From positions 6,388,589 to 6,452,588 of the forward strand of contig NW_004955501.1 of assembly GCF_000276665.1 (NCBI RefSeq): a stretch of DNA of 64,000 nucleotides, given 5' to 3'. The notes below the pieces were generated by a model, which saw nothing but the letters and a program-made list of their open reading frames with translations, searched no databases and had not been told where the DNA came from. A program made the translations under genes and the position numbers. This stretch comes from Chinchilla lanigera. Taxonomy: Eukaryota; Chordata; Mammalia; Rodentia; Chinchillidae. Shown in pieces: positions 34,764 through 45,289 of the stretch. Positions within the stretch are counted from its first letter, which is position 1, and every line of letters starts with the position of its first letter.

Positions 34764-35866
34764 CTAGCTATATTCATTTTATTGCTTTCTCTTGTCTAAT
34801 TGCCCTGGATAATGTTTCCAAAAGTATACTGCAACATACCTTGGATAGTAGTAGTGGAGATCCTTGTCTTGTTCCTGATTTTAGTGTGAAAACTGTCAGT
34901 ATTTGACCACTTAATATGATGTTGGCTGTTGTTTTTGTCATAGATTGCTTTTATCAGACTGAGATAAAGACCTTCTATTCTAATTTTCTGGAGGGTCATT
35001 ATCATGAATGGATGTTGAACTTTGTAAAATGCCTTTTATGTATCTATTGAAATGACGATGTCATTTTGTCCTAGTTCTGTTAATGCGGTGTATTACATTT
35101 ATTGAGTTGCGTATGTTGAATTATTCCTGCTTCCTTGGGATGAATCCTACTTGGAATTGGTGTATAATCTTTCTGATGATTTGTTACATCTTGTTTGCTG
35201 GTATTTTATTGAGATCTTTGCATTTATGTTCATTAATGAGACTGGCCTTTGTTCTCTTTATTGATGGATACTTCTTTGGGTTTGTATCAAGGTAATACTT
35301 GCTCCTAAGAGTGACTTTGGGGGATCATTTTCCTTTCCATTTCATTAAAGAATTTGAGGAGTAGTGGCATTAGATCTTCTCTAAATTTCTTATAGAATTC
35401 AAAGTAAATTCATCAGTACCTGGGGTTTTCTTTGTTGGTCGTTTTTTTAATTACTTCTTCAATTTCATTGAGTGCTGCTGGGTTATTAAGAATTTTTATC
35501 TCCTTAAGTCACCTTTGGTAATTCATATGTATCTAGGAATCTGTCCACTTCTGTGTTTTCCATCTTCCTGGAGTACATTCTCTCTAAGTGGGTATTGATG
35601 ATATCCTGGATTTCTGCAGGGCTCATTGTGATTTCAACCTTTTTATTCCTAATTGAATGGATTTGGGCCTTTCTTTTCCTTCCCTTCCCTTCCCTTGCCT
35701 TTTTTTTTTTTTTTTTAATAAGATTGGCTAAGGGTTTGTCTATTTTGTTTAATCTTTGAAAAGACAAATTCTTCAATTAATTGAATCTTTGTATTGTTTT
35801 CTTAATTGCAATTGCCTTAATTTCTGCTCTGATCTATAAAATTTCCTTCCTTATATGTATTTTGGG

Positions 35867-35996
35867 TTTAATTTGCTCTTTTTTTTTTTTTTTTGGTTTT
35901 ATTCTCCGGTACTGGGAACCGAACTCACGACCTTGCGCTTGCCAGGCAGGCGCTTTTGCCCCTGAGCTAAATCCCCAGCCCCCTTTAATTTGCTCT
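35867..35996 (-). mobile_element. ID SINE in L1, antisense, with target-site duplication
   Basis: The body at 35880-35983 reads in antisense 'ctccggtactgggaaccga' ... 'taaatccccagcccc'. A T-rich head (its A tail) is flanked by the exact duplication 'tttaatttgctct' (35867-35879 and 35984-35996). It belongs to the same 'ggtaccgg' subfamily as the 9.1 and 15.3 kb copies. Confidence 0.95.
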
Positions 35997-36794
35997 TGAT
36001 TTTCCAGAATCTTGAGGTTCAACATTAGGTTGCTGATTTGAACTTGCTGTCTTTTTCTGATGTGAGAATTTAGTGCTATAAATTTCCCTCATAGGAATGC
36101 TTTCATTACATCACATAAGTTCTCATATGTCATATTAGTGTTATTATTTAATTGTAGAAACTTTCAAATTTCTTCTTTACTTTCATCTATGACCCATGTT
36201 GTTCAGAAGGGTGTTATATAATTCCCATCTATTTATGTCATTTTATGGTTTCTTTTGTCATTGATTACCAATTTCATTGCACTATGATATGATAATATGC
36301 ATGGGGTAAGTTCAGTTCCTTTGCATTTACTTAAACTTGTTCTGTGAGCTAGTATGTGAGCTATTTTGGAGAAAATTCCATAAACTACTGAGAAGAATGT
36401 GTATTCTGTTGTGGGATGGAATACATAGACATCTACTCATTCCATTTGTTTGAAGGTTTGATTTAGCTCTGCTATTTCTTTTTTGATTTTTTTGTCTAAT
36501 TGGTACATCTGTTTGTGATAGTGGACTATTAAAGTCTGTCATTATAATTGTATTGTGCTTCTCTGATTTTTAAAAATATCCATTAGGGTTTGTTTTGTAT
36601 ACTTGGGTATGCTGGTATTTGGTGCATATATGTTTATGATTATTATCTCTTTCATTTGGATTGTTCATGTGTAGTGGACCTTCATTGTCTCTTTTGATCA
36701 ATCTTGGATTGAAGTCCAGTTTTTCTACAAATATAATGGCTCCCTATTGCAGTTCTGGGTTCTTGTCATATAGAATATTGTTTTCAATCCCTAG

Positions 36795-37037
36795 TGTTAT
36801 GTTTGTGTCTGGATGCCCCCAAAGACTCATGCAGTCATGGGGAGGGCAGGTATTTTGGAGGCAGCTGAATCTAGAATATGTGATTGGTTCATTGTCTAGT
36901 GCTGGGATTTGCGGTTGTGAGTGCTATACCCAACCTAGTGTGGATAGCCAGCATAAAATATAATGGGAAGAAGCTTGCTTTCCCTTCTTGGCTCTTGTTG
37001 CTTTTGGTAATTTCTGCCACCATAAGTAAAACACCTG
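36795..37037 (+). mobile_element. LTR, 3' half missing, in L1
   Basis: Begins 'tgttatgtttgtgtctggat' like the LTR at 46.0 kb and shares 'ccccaaagactcatgcagtc'. It stops before the 'gactgaaacctc' and AATAAA part. L1 resumes at 'ctttcagtatatgaat' (37039). A deletion removed the 3' half together with any second duplication. Confidence 0.75.
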
Positions 37038-37577
37038 GCTTTCAGTATATGAATTTTTTGCATTAAATGTGTTTCTTGTATGCAGCATATTGTTGGACTT
37101 TGTTTCTTAATCCATTCTGCCAATCTTTTTCATTTGATTGGTAAATTGAGACTATTCATATTAATGGATATAACTGATATATATATTGATTTATTCATAT
37201 ATTATTTTTCTATTGATGATTCCCTTTTCTTTCTCTTCTGTTTAATTGCTTACTTTGCCTGATGGATTATTCTATTGGGGTTCTTGAAATTATCTTTATT
37301 GTCTTTTTTTAGTACATCCATCAGAACTTTTTGGAGTACTGGTTGGGTGATTATGAATTTCTTCATGCATTCTTTATCATGGAAGTATCTTATTTTTCAT
37401 CAGTTTTGAAGTTCAGCAAACTTTGAGTTATTGGCTGTTACATAAATACTAGAACACAGCTAGGTGTGTTCATTTTGGGGTTGCTTTGACTACTCTTATG
37501 CTATAACAGTAGGGTTAATTAGTTTCTACAGAGGCTGTATGTCCTACAGAACTGTGTATACTTAGCATGTGACTCTT

Positions 37578-37988
37578 TGTTATGGCTTGTATCTACATGC
37601 CCCCTTTAGTGCAGTTATAGGTGGAGCTTTGCAGAGGTGGTGGGATATAATGTGATGCTGGAATTAAGTGTGATGCTGGCATCAGAGATGTGTGGCTACT
37701 AAATTAGTCCACTGATTGGTTTTGCACAGTTCTGGGTAGGATTAAGGGTGCCCACTCTGGGTAGCCTGGATCGAACATAAGGGATAGAAAGAGGGTTGTC
37801 ACTTGCTGCTTGCTGCCTTCTCCTGTCCTGCTTTGCCATGGAATGTTTATCTTCTATGATTACCCTCTGCCATGCCTTGGAGCTAGCTAACTGTAGACTG
37901 ACACCTCTACAAACTGTGAACCAAATAAACATTTCCTCCTTTAACTTTGGGTGTTAGATATTTTGCAATGAGAAAAGTAACCAAGACA
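37578..37988 (+). mobile_element. MaLR-like solo LTR
   Basis: 411 bases from 'tgttatggcttgtatct' to 'gtaaccaagaca'. Flanks are 'ctctt' and 'ccctt', a 5-base duplication with one change. It contains AATAAA in 'ccaaataaacatttcctcc'. Same family as the 19.6 and 46.0 kb copies; no internal region. Confidence 0.82.
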
Positions 37989-38932
37989 CCCTTTATAGTA
38001 AAGTTTGTCAACTTCTGGCTCACATGAACTTTTTTGGTAAGTTTTATACTTTCCCATAGGCTTCCTTCTTGTTCTTATTCATGATTCACATCCCCTCTCT
38101 TTAGAGGTGGACTTAGAGACTATTCCACCTTCTATAAAAAGAGACTATTCCAACTTCTATGAAGACCAGCTTAGAGAAAATTCACTTAAACATAAGCTGA
38201 ATCCAGCACTTGTAATGCTGAATCCACAGCTTCTAGTGTTCAGTATTGATGGATCTCCACTAAATATCTGCTAACCTGAGTGAAACACATTGCAATGTGC
38301 TATGAGGACAAACTATCTCATTATCTTCAAACAGCTGGACAGATCTCTTCTGTGCTTTTCTTCAGTGCTTAAGATGGCAGTGACTTAAGATGGGATTTCA
38401 AGCTTAAAAACTGACTTTGAATAAGAATATAACACTGATGTATTTGACAACTCTCGCTCTTATATCTATGTTCCGGGCAAGTATGAACAGCTTCTGTTTG
38501 AAGAATAAGTTGAAAATTGTTAAAGCAGAAAAGTAATTTTCATCAGGTAAAGTAAGGGAAAGAAGCTGTGTCACTGTAGATTACACTGTCTGGCATTTTT
38601 CTCAGTCATTTTGTATGGAAGAGACTAAAAATACTTCTAAAAAACAAGGAAGAATTGTTAATTTTGAAAACCAAAGAGAAATGGTCATATATATGTGTAT
38701 TAGCTATTTTCTGCACTAAAATATATATATTCTAGTCTTATTACTATGGTTGTGCATTATCAAATAATAGTGTTAAACATGTCTAATTAATATGTGTCCA
38801 ACTAATGAGATAAAGAAATATCAAAATTAAACATCTTTAGTATAGGTTTATATTTTCAAAGTTGTTTGTGAACTAACCAAATTATGAACAAATACTGAGG
38901 CATTATAGAGAAAATATTGATTTATTGGCGAG
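37989..38932. other. unassigned sequence
   Basis: AT-rich. A short imperfect duplication ('gactattcca...cttctat') lies near 38118-38162. No family recognised. Confidence 0.5.
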
Positions 38933-39420
38933 TGTCTTAGTTACTTTTCTCTCATTGCTGAGGCAAAATACCTAACATCCAAAAATTAAGGAACAAAAAC
39001 TTTATTTAGCTTACAGTGTGTGGAGGTTTCAGTTCATAATCAGCTGACTCCAAGGTAGGGTGGCACAGCAGAGGGGCAACAGTTCAACACTGCAGAAGAC
39101 AGCAGAAAAGGGGGAAAACCAGTCTCTTTTCCTCCCTTATATTATAAGAAGGTTGTCTGTCCTAGGGTGGGTGTAGTACTCACACCATCTCCAAACGCTC
39201 CTCTTATATAGGCTGAAGATATTTACTGAGTACCCTGGCTTCCTGCTGAGTCACTTAAACTTCTAAACCTCTCCAAATAACACAATGAATCAACCATCAC
39301 ATCCTAAGGTATAAATAGCTGCCCTATGGCATGTCCTCTACACCACAGGATGTAAAACTGCTGAGTCACTTAGTTAAGCTTCTAAACGTCTCAAGGTGAC
39401 ACAATGTATCCACCATTACA
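38933..39420 (-). mobile_element. MaLR-like LTR with internal partial duplication, antisense
   Basis: Starts 'tgtcttagttacttttctct', the antisense of the family's 3' end, and aligns by eye with the LTR at 44.5 kb. The far (5') end is present twice: 39243-39300 and 39358-39420 both carry 'ctgctgagtcactta' ... 'cacaatg-atc-accat'. The spacer also resembles the preceding part of the LTR. No matching 5-base duplication was found. Confidence 0.75.
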
Positions 39421-39848
39421 GGCTGTATACCTGTGTGTGTTTAGTCATAGGTTATTTGGGAAGTTTTCACACAGAAAATCAGGGGGCCTTGATGAGGGAA
39501 GAGTTTTCCAGGTAGAGATGCAGGTGAAAGGGACTTCAAGCAGAAGAATCTTCCTCCTCTACAGGAGACAGTGGTAAGACTTTTTAAAGAAGCATTACTT
39601 GCATCTTCACTGTCCATATCAAGATTGATCCTTGATAAGCTTTTAGGAATAGATCATTTTCTGAGAGCCTACTTAGTGAGTCTTTTGTAAATGAACCAAT
39701 TGTTTTTGGGAAAATGATCCTTGTTTTGAGGTGGAGAAATATGTATACCTCAAATTCTTGATGCTTTGTCTTAACGTATCAAATCACATGTGACTTCTGT
39801 GACTTGGTCCATGTCAAAGCAGTGTAGGATTAGATGTGTGAAGGGAAG
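39421..39848. other. unassigned sequence
   Basis: No element recognised. Confidence 0.5.
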
Positions 39849-40210
39849 TGTTGTGGTTTAGATCTAAAATGTCTCCCAAAATTCTCATGTGTGCAAAAGG
39901 CAATTGGATCATGGGGCACTGTAATCAGCAATGGATTCACCCATTGATAAGTTCCACAGTTCAATGTGCTGTTAGGAGGTGAAGCCTGGTTTAGAAAAGT
40001 ATATTCCTGTTCCTCACTCCTCCTTTGACTCTCTGCTTCCTGGCTGTCACGGTTTGAAGAGCTGTCCTTAACCATGGCCCTCTACTATGCTGCTTTTGCC
40101 TTGGAGCCAGCTGACCATGGACTGAACTCACTGGAAATTGTGAGCCAAATAAACTCTTTCACTGTGGGTGTCTGATATTGTGTTCCAGTGGCAGGAAAAT
40201 GGCTAATTCA
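39849..40210 (+). mobile_element. solo LTR with exact 5-base duplication
   Basis: 362 bases between two 'ggaag' (39844-39848 and 40211-40215). Starts 'tgttgtggtttagatct', contains 'ggagccagctgaccatgga' and 'gagccaaataaactctttc' (AATAAA), and ends 'aatggctaattca'. MaLR-like, but a different subfamily from the 37.6 kb copy. Solo. Confidence 0.87.
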
Positions 40211-41379
40211 GGAAGTAAGATAGGTTCCAGCAATGTGCTCACTAAAAGGTTCTTTTCTTTGGGTGACTCTGGGATAACAGATGTACAGCCTCAGACAGAT
40301 GTATACCTCACACTGTGATTAAGCATCTTGTTCATTCCAGGTTTTGCCATAAAACCACAAACCAAATTGTGACCTAGGCCTTCCTGTTACTTCTCCATCT
40401 TCCCCTGCATCAAGGATAGAATTAGTCAGCAGATGTTGCTCTTGTCTTTCTGCATCAATAAGTGACCTTCTGGGCTGGGATCCCATATTTCCCACAGCTC
40501 AGCATTTACTTTTCTCCTAGGGAATAGCATTTATCCTGTGGGAGAAAAGGAGGAACAACACTTTCCATTTCAGGAACTCTGTATCCAAATGCAGAGAGAT
40601 TTAAGAGACCATAGGGACCAGTTTATGGTCTACTAAGCTTGGCAATGCAGTGCAGAACAGCAAGGGCTTTGCCATAATCCACAAACCAAACAGTGATAGG
40701 GATTGTGGTGAAGGCAGAGTAGAGCTTTCACAGTCTAACTAGGACATATCAAGTGGTAATTTCAGTTATAAGTTTTGCAGACTTGGGAAGTTTTGCAGTC
40801 TTGGGAATCTCATGAAGAAGCCTCTATTTGTGTAGCCTGTTCCTGAGGGGGTGGCATGGAATAGAGGCGCCAGCTTCTCCAGGATCCAGTCATCTGAAAG
40901 AGAGCTAACGTGACTCAGCAGGACAGCCTTGTGGAGGGCTGGGAGAAGAGGATGGAGGCTCAGCCACAGCCTACCATACCTCCCACTGTCCTGGGAGTTT
41001 GCACCATGAGAAGTTGAACTGCTTTTTACGAGTTTTGTGAACACTTTTGAATTCACACAGTCTATAGTCTCACTAAAAATGGAAGTGGAAGGGATCTTAG
41101 AGTTCAACGGCTTCAATTCCTTCATTTTATTTTAAGATAAAAGCTGAGGTCCAGTGCAGAGAACAAAATGGTCCCCAAATAGCCAAAATGGTGTGCTTCT
41201 TTCCTATCCTTTCACTCTTTCCCTCCTTTCTTTTGTAAATAAGTATTTTTCTAGGCAACTGGGGCATGTCAGTGAAAAAGGCAGTGCAACTTTCCTGTTG
41301 TCATGGATCTTACATGCTTTGGGGGAGACAAACATTAAACACATACTTTATAGGTAACCTATAGCATAGGGTAGCATGT
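40211..41379. other. unassigned sequence
   Basis: No recognised repeat. The 119-codon minus frame at 40766-41125 shows no known domain. Confidence 0.5.
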
Positions 41380-42690
41380 ACTAAATATTGTGGAAAAAAA
41401 CAACAGCAAAATTGCTCAGGGTGGGAGAGAGGAGGAATCCAGGTTTAAATAGAGTTGCAGGGTCCCAGATTTGTTGAAGAGGTGACATTTGAGTAAAGGC
41501 TCTAAACAGAGTCTGCTGTGTGGGCATCTGAGGGAAGAGGATTCTAGGTAGAAAGAACAGCTGGTGCAAAGTGTCTGAGGTGGGAGTGTGTCTGTTGTTC
41601 TTAGGGAATGGCAAGCAGCCCACAGAAACTGGAATCAAGCAAATGAATGTGGAAAAGAAGAGATGAAATCAGAGAAGTGGCAAGTTTACAATGACCTTGT
41701 AAATGATCATAAGAAAATTGGTTTTTACTTCTAATTAGTGTGGCAAATCACTGGATGATAGTTAAGCAGAAGAATCATATGATTTTATGTGCATTTACAA
41801 AGGATAATTCTGTCTACTGCTGGAGCATAGATTGTAAGAGGGCAAAGGGAAAATCGGGGGATGAGATGGGGCTCTTTGTTCAGAGAAAGAGATGATGAGA
41901 CATTGGGTGTATTTTTCACATAGAAATAGTAGTGTTTACTGTTATATTGAATTGTGTTATGGTAAAAAAAGAGGTGTCATGGATAGCTCGAGGTTTTGAG
42001 TTGAATAAAAGAAAATTAAGATGTAATCAAGTGGGATTAAATCTTGAATGGAGGAATTTGAGACAGAAAATCAGTAGTTTAGTTTTGGGCCTGTTGAATA
42101 TGAAATGCCTATTTGGACATTCAAGTGAAATTAAACAAGGACTAGTTACTGAAGTCTGAAATTTATGAAAAGGCCCCAGGCTGAAGACAAAAGTTCTCAA
42201 GCCCTTGTATGAAAGATATTTAAACTTTTGAGACTAGGTGAAGTTGTCAGGATAGTATACACATAGAGGAAGGGATTACCAAGGACTCAAACCCAGCACA
42301 CTTCAACATTATTAGGTCAGAGAAAGGAGAAACCAGGAAAGAAGAATAAGATGGCACAGAGTGCCATGGAATATCCTCCTGGATATGAGGAAATCCAGGA
42401 GAGCATGGTGTCCTGAAATCAAACTGAAGAAAATATAAACAAGAAGGAGAAGAAGGAGCGAGTGAGGGACCATGTGAAATGCTGCTGATGGATCAAGAAA
42501 AATGTGAACTGGACGCTGACCACAGGATTTAGCCATACCAAGGAGATGTTCATAAGAACAGTACTGGTGGAGCAGTGGTGGGAAAAGTGGATTGGAGTAA
42601 GTGGATTTAGGTAATGCCAGTGGCCCCAGCAAGGTCAGAGGCCATGGAGGATGAGACAAAAGAAGCAGCAGCAGCTTTTTAAAGCCACTG
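41380..42690 (-). mobile_element. LINE-2, antisense, about 1.3 kb
   Basis: The minus strand reads as L2 ORF2 from reverse transcriptase (42.65 kb) towards its 3' part (41.4 kb). On the plus strand, 'gagagcatggtgtcctgaaa', 'aaatgctgctgatggatcaa' and 'agtggattggagtaagtgg' are the standard antisense wording of this ancient mammalian LINE. Diverged, with shifts, but unusually continuous. Confidence 0.75.
42312..42650 (-). pseudogene. L2 reverse-transcriptase remnant
   Basis: Part of a 180-codon open minus frame (42312-42854). 'PLLHQYCSYEHLL' is followed by 'FLDPSAAFHMVPHSLLLL', recognisable as the L2/CR1 RT block L-D-x-S-A-A-F-D-x-V-x-H-S with the catalytic aspartate replaced by histidine. Later 'HHALLDFLISRRIF' corresponds to the next RT segment. 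The first 65 residues or so of the frame are from the adjacent MIR and spacer. The missing aspartate alone would inactivate the enzyme. Confidence 0.75.
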
Positions 42691-42744
42691 TGTAATGGAT
42701 TGAATGTGATACCATTTGCAGGAGCAGTAGTAATAATGATAGCA

Positions 42745-43010
42745 GGTTCTATAATTATAAAAATGATAATTATAACATTAGCTAAATTTGCTAGAGACAC
42801 ATGTATGTGCCAAAAATTTATTATAAAAATTGTCTCTTTGATCTCAAGAACCACTGAACAATGCAGGCATTACAATTCTTATATTTTTTAGATGTCAATA
42901 CTGTGCTTAAGAGAAATTCAGTAATTTCACCAAGATCCCATACCTCTTTAAGGTTAGAACTGAGATTTGAACCAAATTAAATCTGATACAAAAACCAATG
43001 CTCACCCTCC
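42745..43010 (-). mobile_element. MIR SINE, antisense
   Basis: Antisense MIR order: 'ataattataacattagct', 'acacatgtatgtgccaaaa', 'tgatctcaagaaccactg', 'ttaagagaaattcagtaatt' and 'gaactgagatttgaaccaa'. It sits end to end with the L2. Confidence 0.75.
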
Positions 43011-43358
43011 TGCATCTCTGTGTTTTCCCTAGGACATTTCCCACGGCCCTAAAGACCTCAGACCCCTCTTTCAGAAGATAAAGAATTTGGAGGTATTGAG
43101 GGCCTGGGGTTTTCAGGGTTGAAATAATTGAAATAATGACTAAGTTCCTGGCAATTCTTTTTTTATTTATATGACCCAGAAAGCAAGGGTTATATTAAAT
43201 TATAGAAGGTGAGTGAAATATTTATTTCACTGAGAAGAAGAGCTTTCTTCTTGAACATTTTAATTTCCCTGCACTTTGATGCTCTGGGTCTTACAAACAT
43301 ATCCCTTAAAATCTTTGCTTGAATGGAATATGATGAGTTGACTGCTGCTTCATTTCAC

Positions 43359-43672
43359 CCTGGAGCATCTTAAATGTCTCAGTACCTGTTTGTAAAAGAA
43401 CATTGAAGAAAAATACATGAAATCTAAATTTATGAATACACCAGCCTATTTTTTATTCATTTTGCCTCAGGCAGTACTTACAGATTCACCTCCATTATAA
43501 TTATGTCTTTTTAAGTCAGCTTTTAAAGTATTTATTTTCATCAAAGATTTACATGCACATGATTTAGAGAGTGAAATAATGTCACAATGTTTGATATGAA
43601 AATCAGTAGTGTTTACCTCATTTCTCTCTCCAAAGAGATATTTTCATCTCCTCTAGTGGACTGTTGATATTT
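43359..43672. repeat. 314-base duplicated block, copy A
   Basis: Identical to 47127-47440 except for one base (T at 43647, C at 47415). Direct orientation, 3,768 bases apart. The sequence does not resemble any repeat family used elsewhere in the window. No poly(A) or target duplication at its edges. Confidence 0.97.
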
Positions 43673-44547
43673 AACACCATTCCTCTAAAAACAGTCTCCT
43701 GCTAGGTATTATCTATTGACTTCTCAAATTGGGAGGATTAACTCTCTCAATTTTTATACTCTCATCATCACTCTTCTCCTGGTCTATTACCATATCATAG
43801 AACCAGTTAGAGCAATACTCTGTGTTTACATTATGATAACATTATTTAACTTACAACTGCATCATGTAGTATACTGAAATAAATATTTCCCACTACTTTT
43901 TTGTTTTTCATGGTGAACTTTTCCTGCTTGTTTGCTTGCTTAATTTTATATGCATCGTTCTCTAAAATAAACCTGAATTTTCCACCAGCTGTCCAAACAC
44001 CTCTCAGCATATTCAGATGCATCAGGTGTTTATATTGATTTAATTTTCTAGAAGAAATCTGACATGGAGCAATCTACTTGCTCCTATAGAACTGGTTGCC
44101 TTCTATGCTTGGTATCAGATTCTACTCTGAGATTACATTTCCCATCTCTTGCGGGATTTCAGCATTGCTTGCCTGGTTTCCTGAATCTCAAATCATTTTG
44201 TTTTTGGTCTACTCCTTTGTTTTAATGGAACATATCCACTTGTAAATGACTGAGAAAGGCTGAAAGGTAAACTATAGCTTTGTAAGTAAATGCTTAGGCA
44301 GAATAACTAGAAAATAGGCCATAAAGTTTAGGATAATAGTTACCTTGGGTCAGGTAAATAGTGGTTAGATGTTGGGAGGAAGTCTAGTGGAAGCTTCTAA
44401 AGAAGGCAATGTTCCTTTTTTCCTTCTACCTTAGTTGGAGCTTACATAGCTATTATTTAACAAATAATGTTTAACAAGTTTAACAAATTGTTGAGACATT
44501 CACTTTTGTTTTGTGTAATATTTTGTATAGGTAATGTAGTTGACCAT
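43673..44547. other. unassigned sequence
   Basis: AT-rich, no recognised element. Continuous with the 314-base block on its left. Confidence 0.5.
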
Positions 44548-44948
44548 TGTCTTGGTTATTTTTCTCTCATTGTTGAGACAAAATATCCAATGCCCACAAT
44601 GAAGGAAGGAAAGGTTTATTTAGCTTACAGTTTGTGGAGGTTTCAGTCCATACTTGGTTGGCTCTGAGGCAGAAGGTAGCAAAGCAACAAGAGCAAAGTG
44701 GGGAATGGCAGCCAAACAGCAAAGCAGCCAGAGCAAAATGGGAGGAATGGCAGCAAGCAGCCTCTTTCCCTGCCTTACTTTGTAAACAGGCTACCCCCAC
44801 CTAAGCGGCATGTAGCTCTCACATAATCTCCATGCCCTCCTCTTCCACAGGCTCAGGATGTATATAAAGTAAGCACCCTGGCTTCCTGCTGAGTCACTTA
44901 GCCAAACCTCTAGACTCCCCAAGTTGACACAATGTATCAACCATAACA
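44548..44948 (-). mobile_element. MaLR-like solo LTR with exact 5-base duplication, antisense
   Basis: 401 bases between two 'accat' (44543-44547 and 44949-44953). Starts 'tgtcttggttatttttct' and ends 'caatgtatcaaccataaca'. Same subfamily as the 38.9 kb LTR but without its internal duplication, so it serves as the reference form. Confidence 0.9.
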
Positions 44949-45289
44949 ACCATAAAAAGAGTTTAAATCAATGTGTAGTAAACCTTCTACAATGTTACTA
45001 TAGTAACAAATGTTACTATTGTTGTTATCATCATCGTCATCATTATTTGTAGTAGTATTGTAAAGCAGTGGTTTTCAATCAGTGGAGATTTGCTCACACA
45101 CAGGACATTTGGCAATGTGTAAAAGATACTTTGGTTTTGTTGCATCTGTGGGGTCAAGCACCACTGCTCTGCTGTCTGAGCAGCACACTGGGATCATAAC
45201 CCAGCCCCAATAACAAATTAGAGGAACAAAGGCCCAGTAGAATGGTGGATGGTGGGAAGACAACAAAACATTGGAAGCAGCAGTGAGGA
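44949..45289. other. unassigned sequence
   Basis: A short trinucleotide-like tract ('catcatcgtcatcatta') lies near 45027. Nothing else recognised. Confidence 0.5.

Larger units (their letters stand above)
34077..37460 (-). mobile_element. LINE-1 ORF2 and ORF1 end, antisense, with three nested insertions
   Basis: Minus-strand frames give, from 3' to 5' of the element: RT block (34796-35005), 'MSPAEIQDIINTHLERMYS' (35504-35776), endonuclease C-terminal 'DFNSPLS' (36327-36542) and endonuclease N-terminal 'EWIKKQSPTICCIQETHL' (near 37.1 kb). Beyond 37.27 kb comes ORF1 C-terminal-like sequence. Stops and shifts break ORF2. Insertions are an LTR (34366-34763), an ID SINE (35880-35983) and a truncated LTR (36795-37037), all younger than the L1. 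Confidence 0.92.

Noticed and set aside
36935..37123. 62-codon minus frame as an intact L1 endonuclease start
   Set aside because: Its first half is L1 endonuclease, but the frame then reads into the inserted LTR at 36795-37037.
42700..42891. Small hydrophobic frame read as a membrane protein
   Set aside because: It is the complement of the MIR and L2 spacer; the hydrophobicity follows from AT-rich composition.
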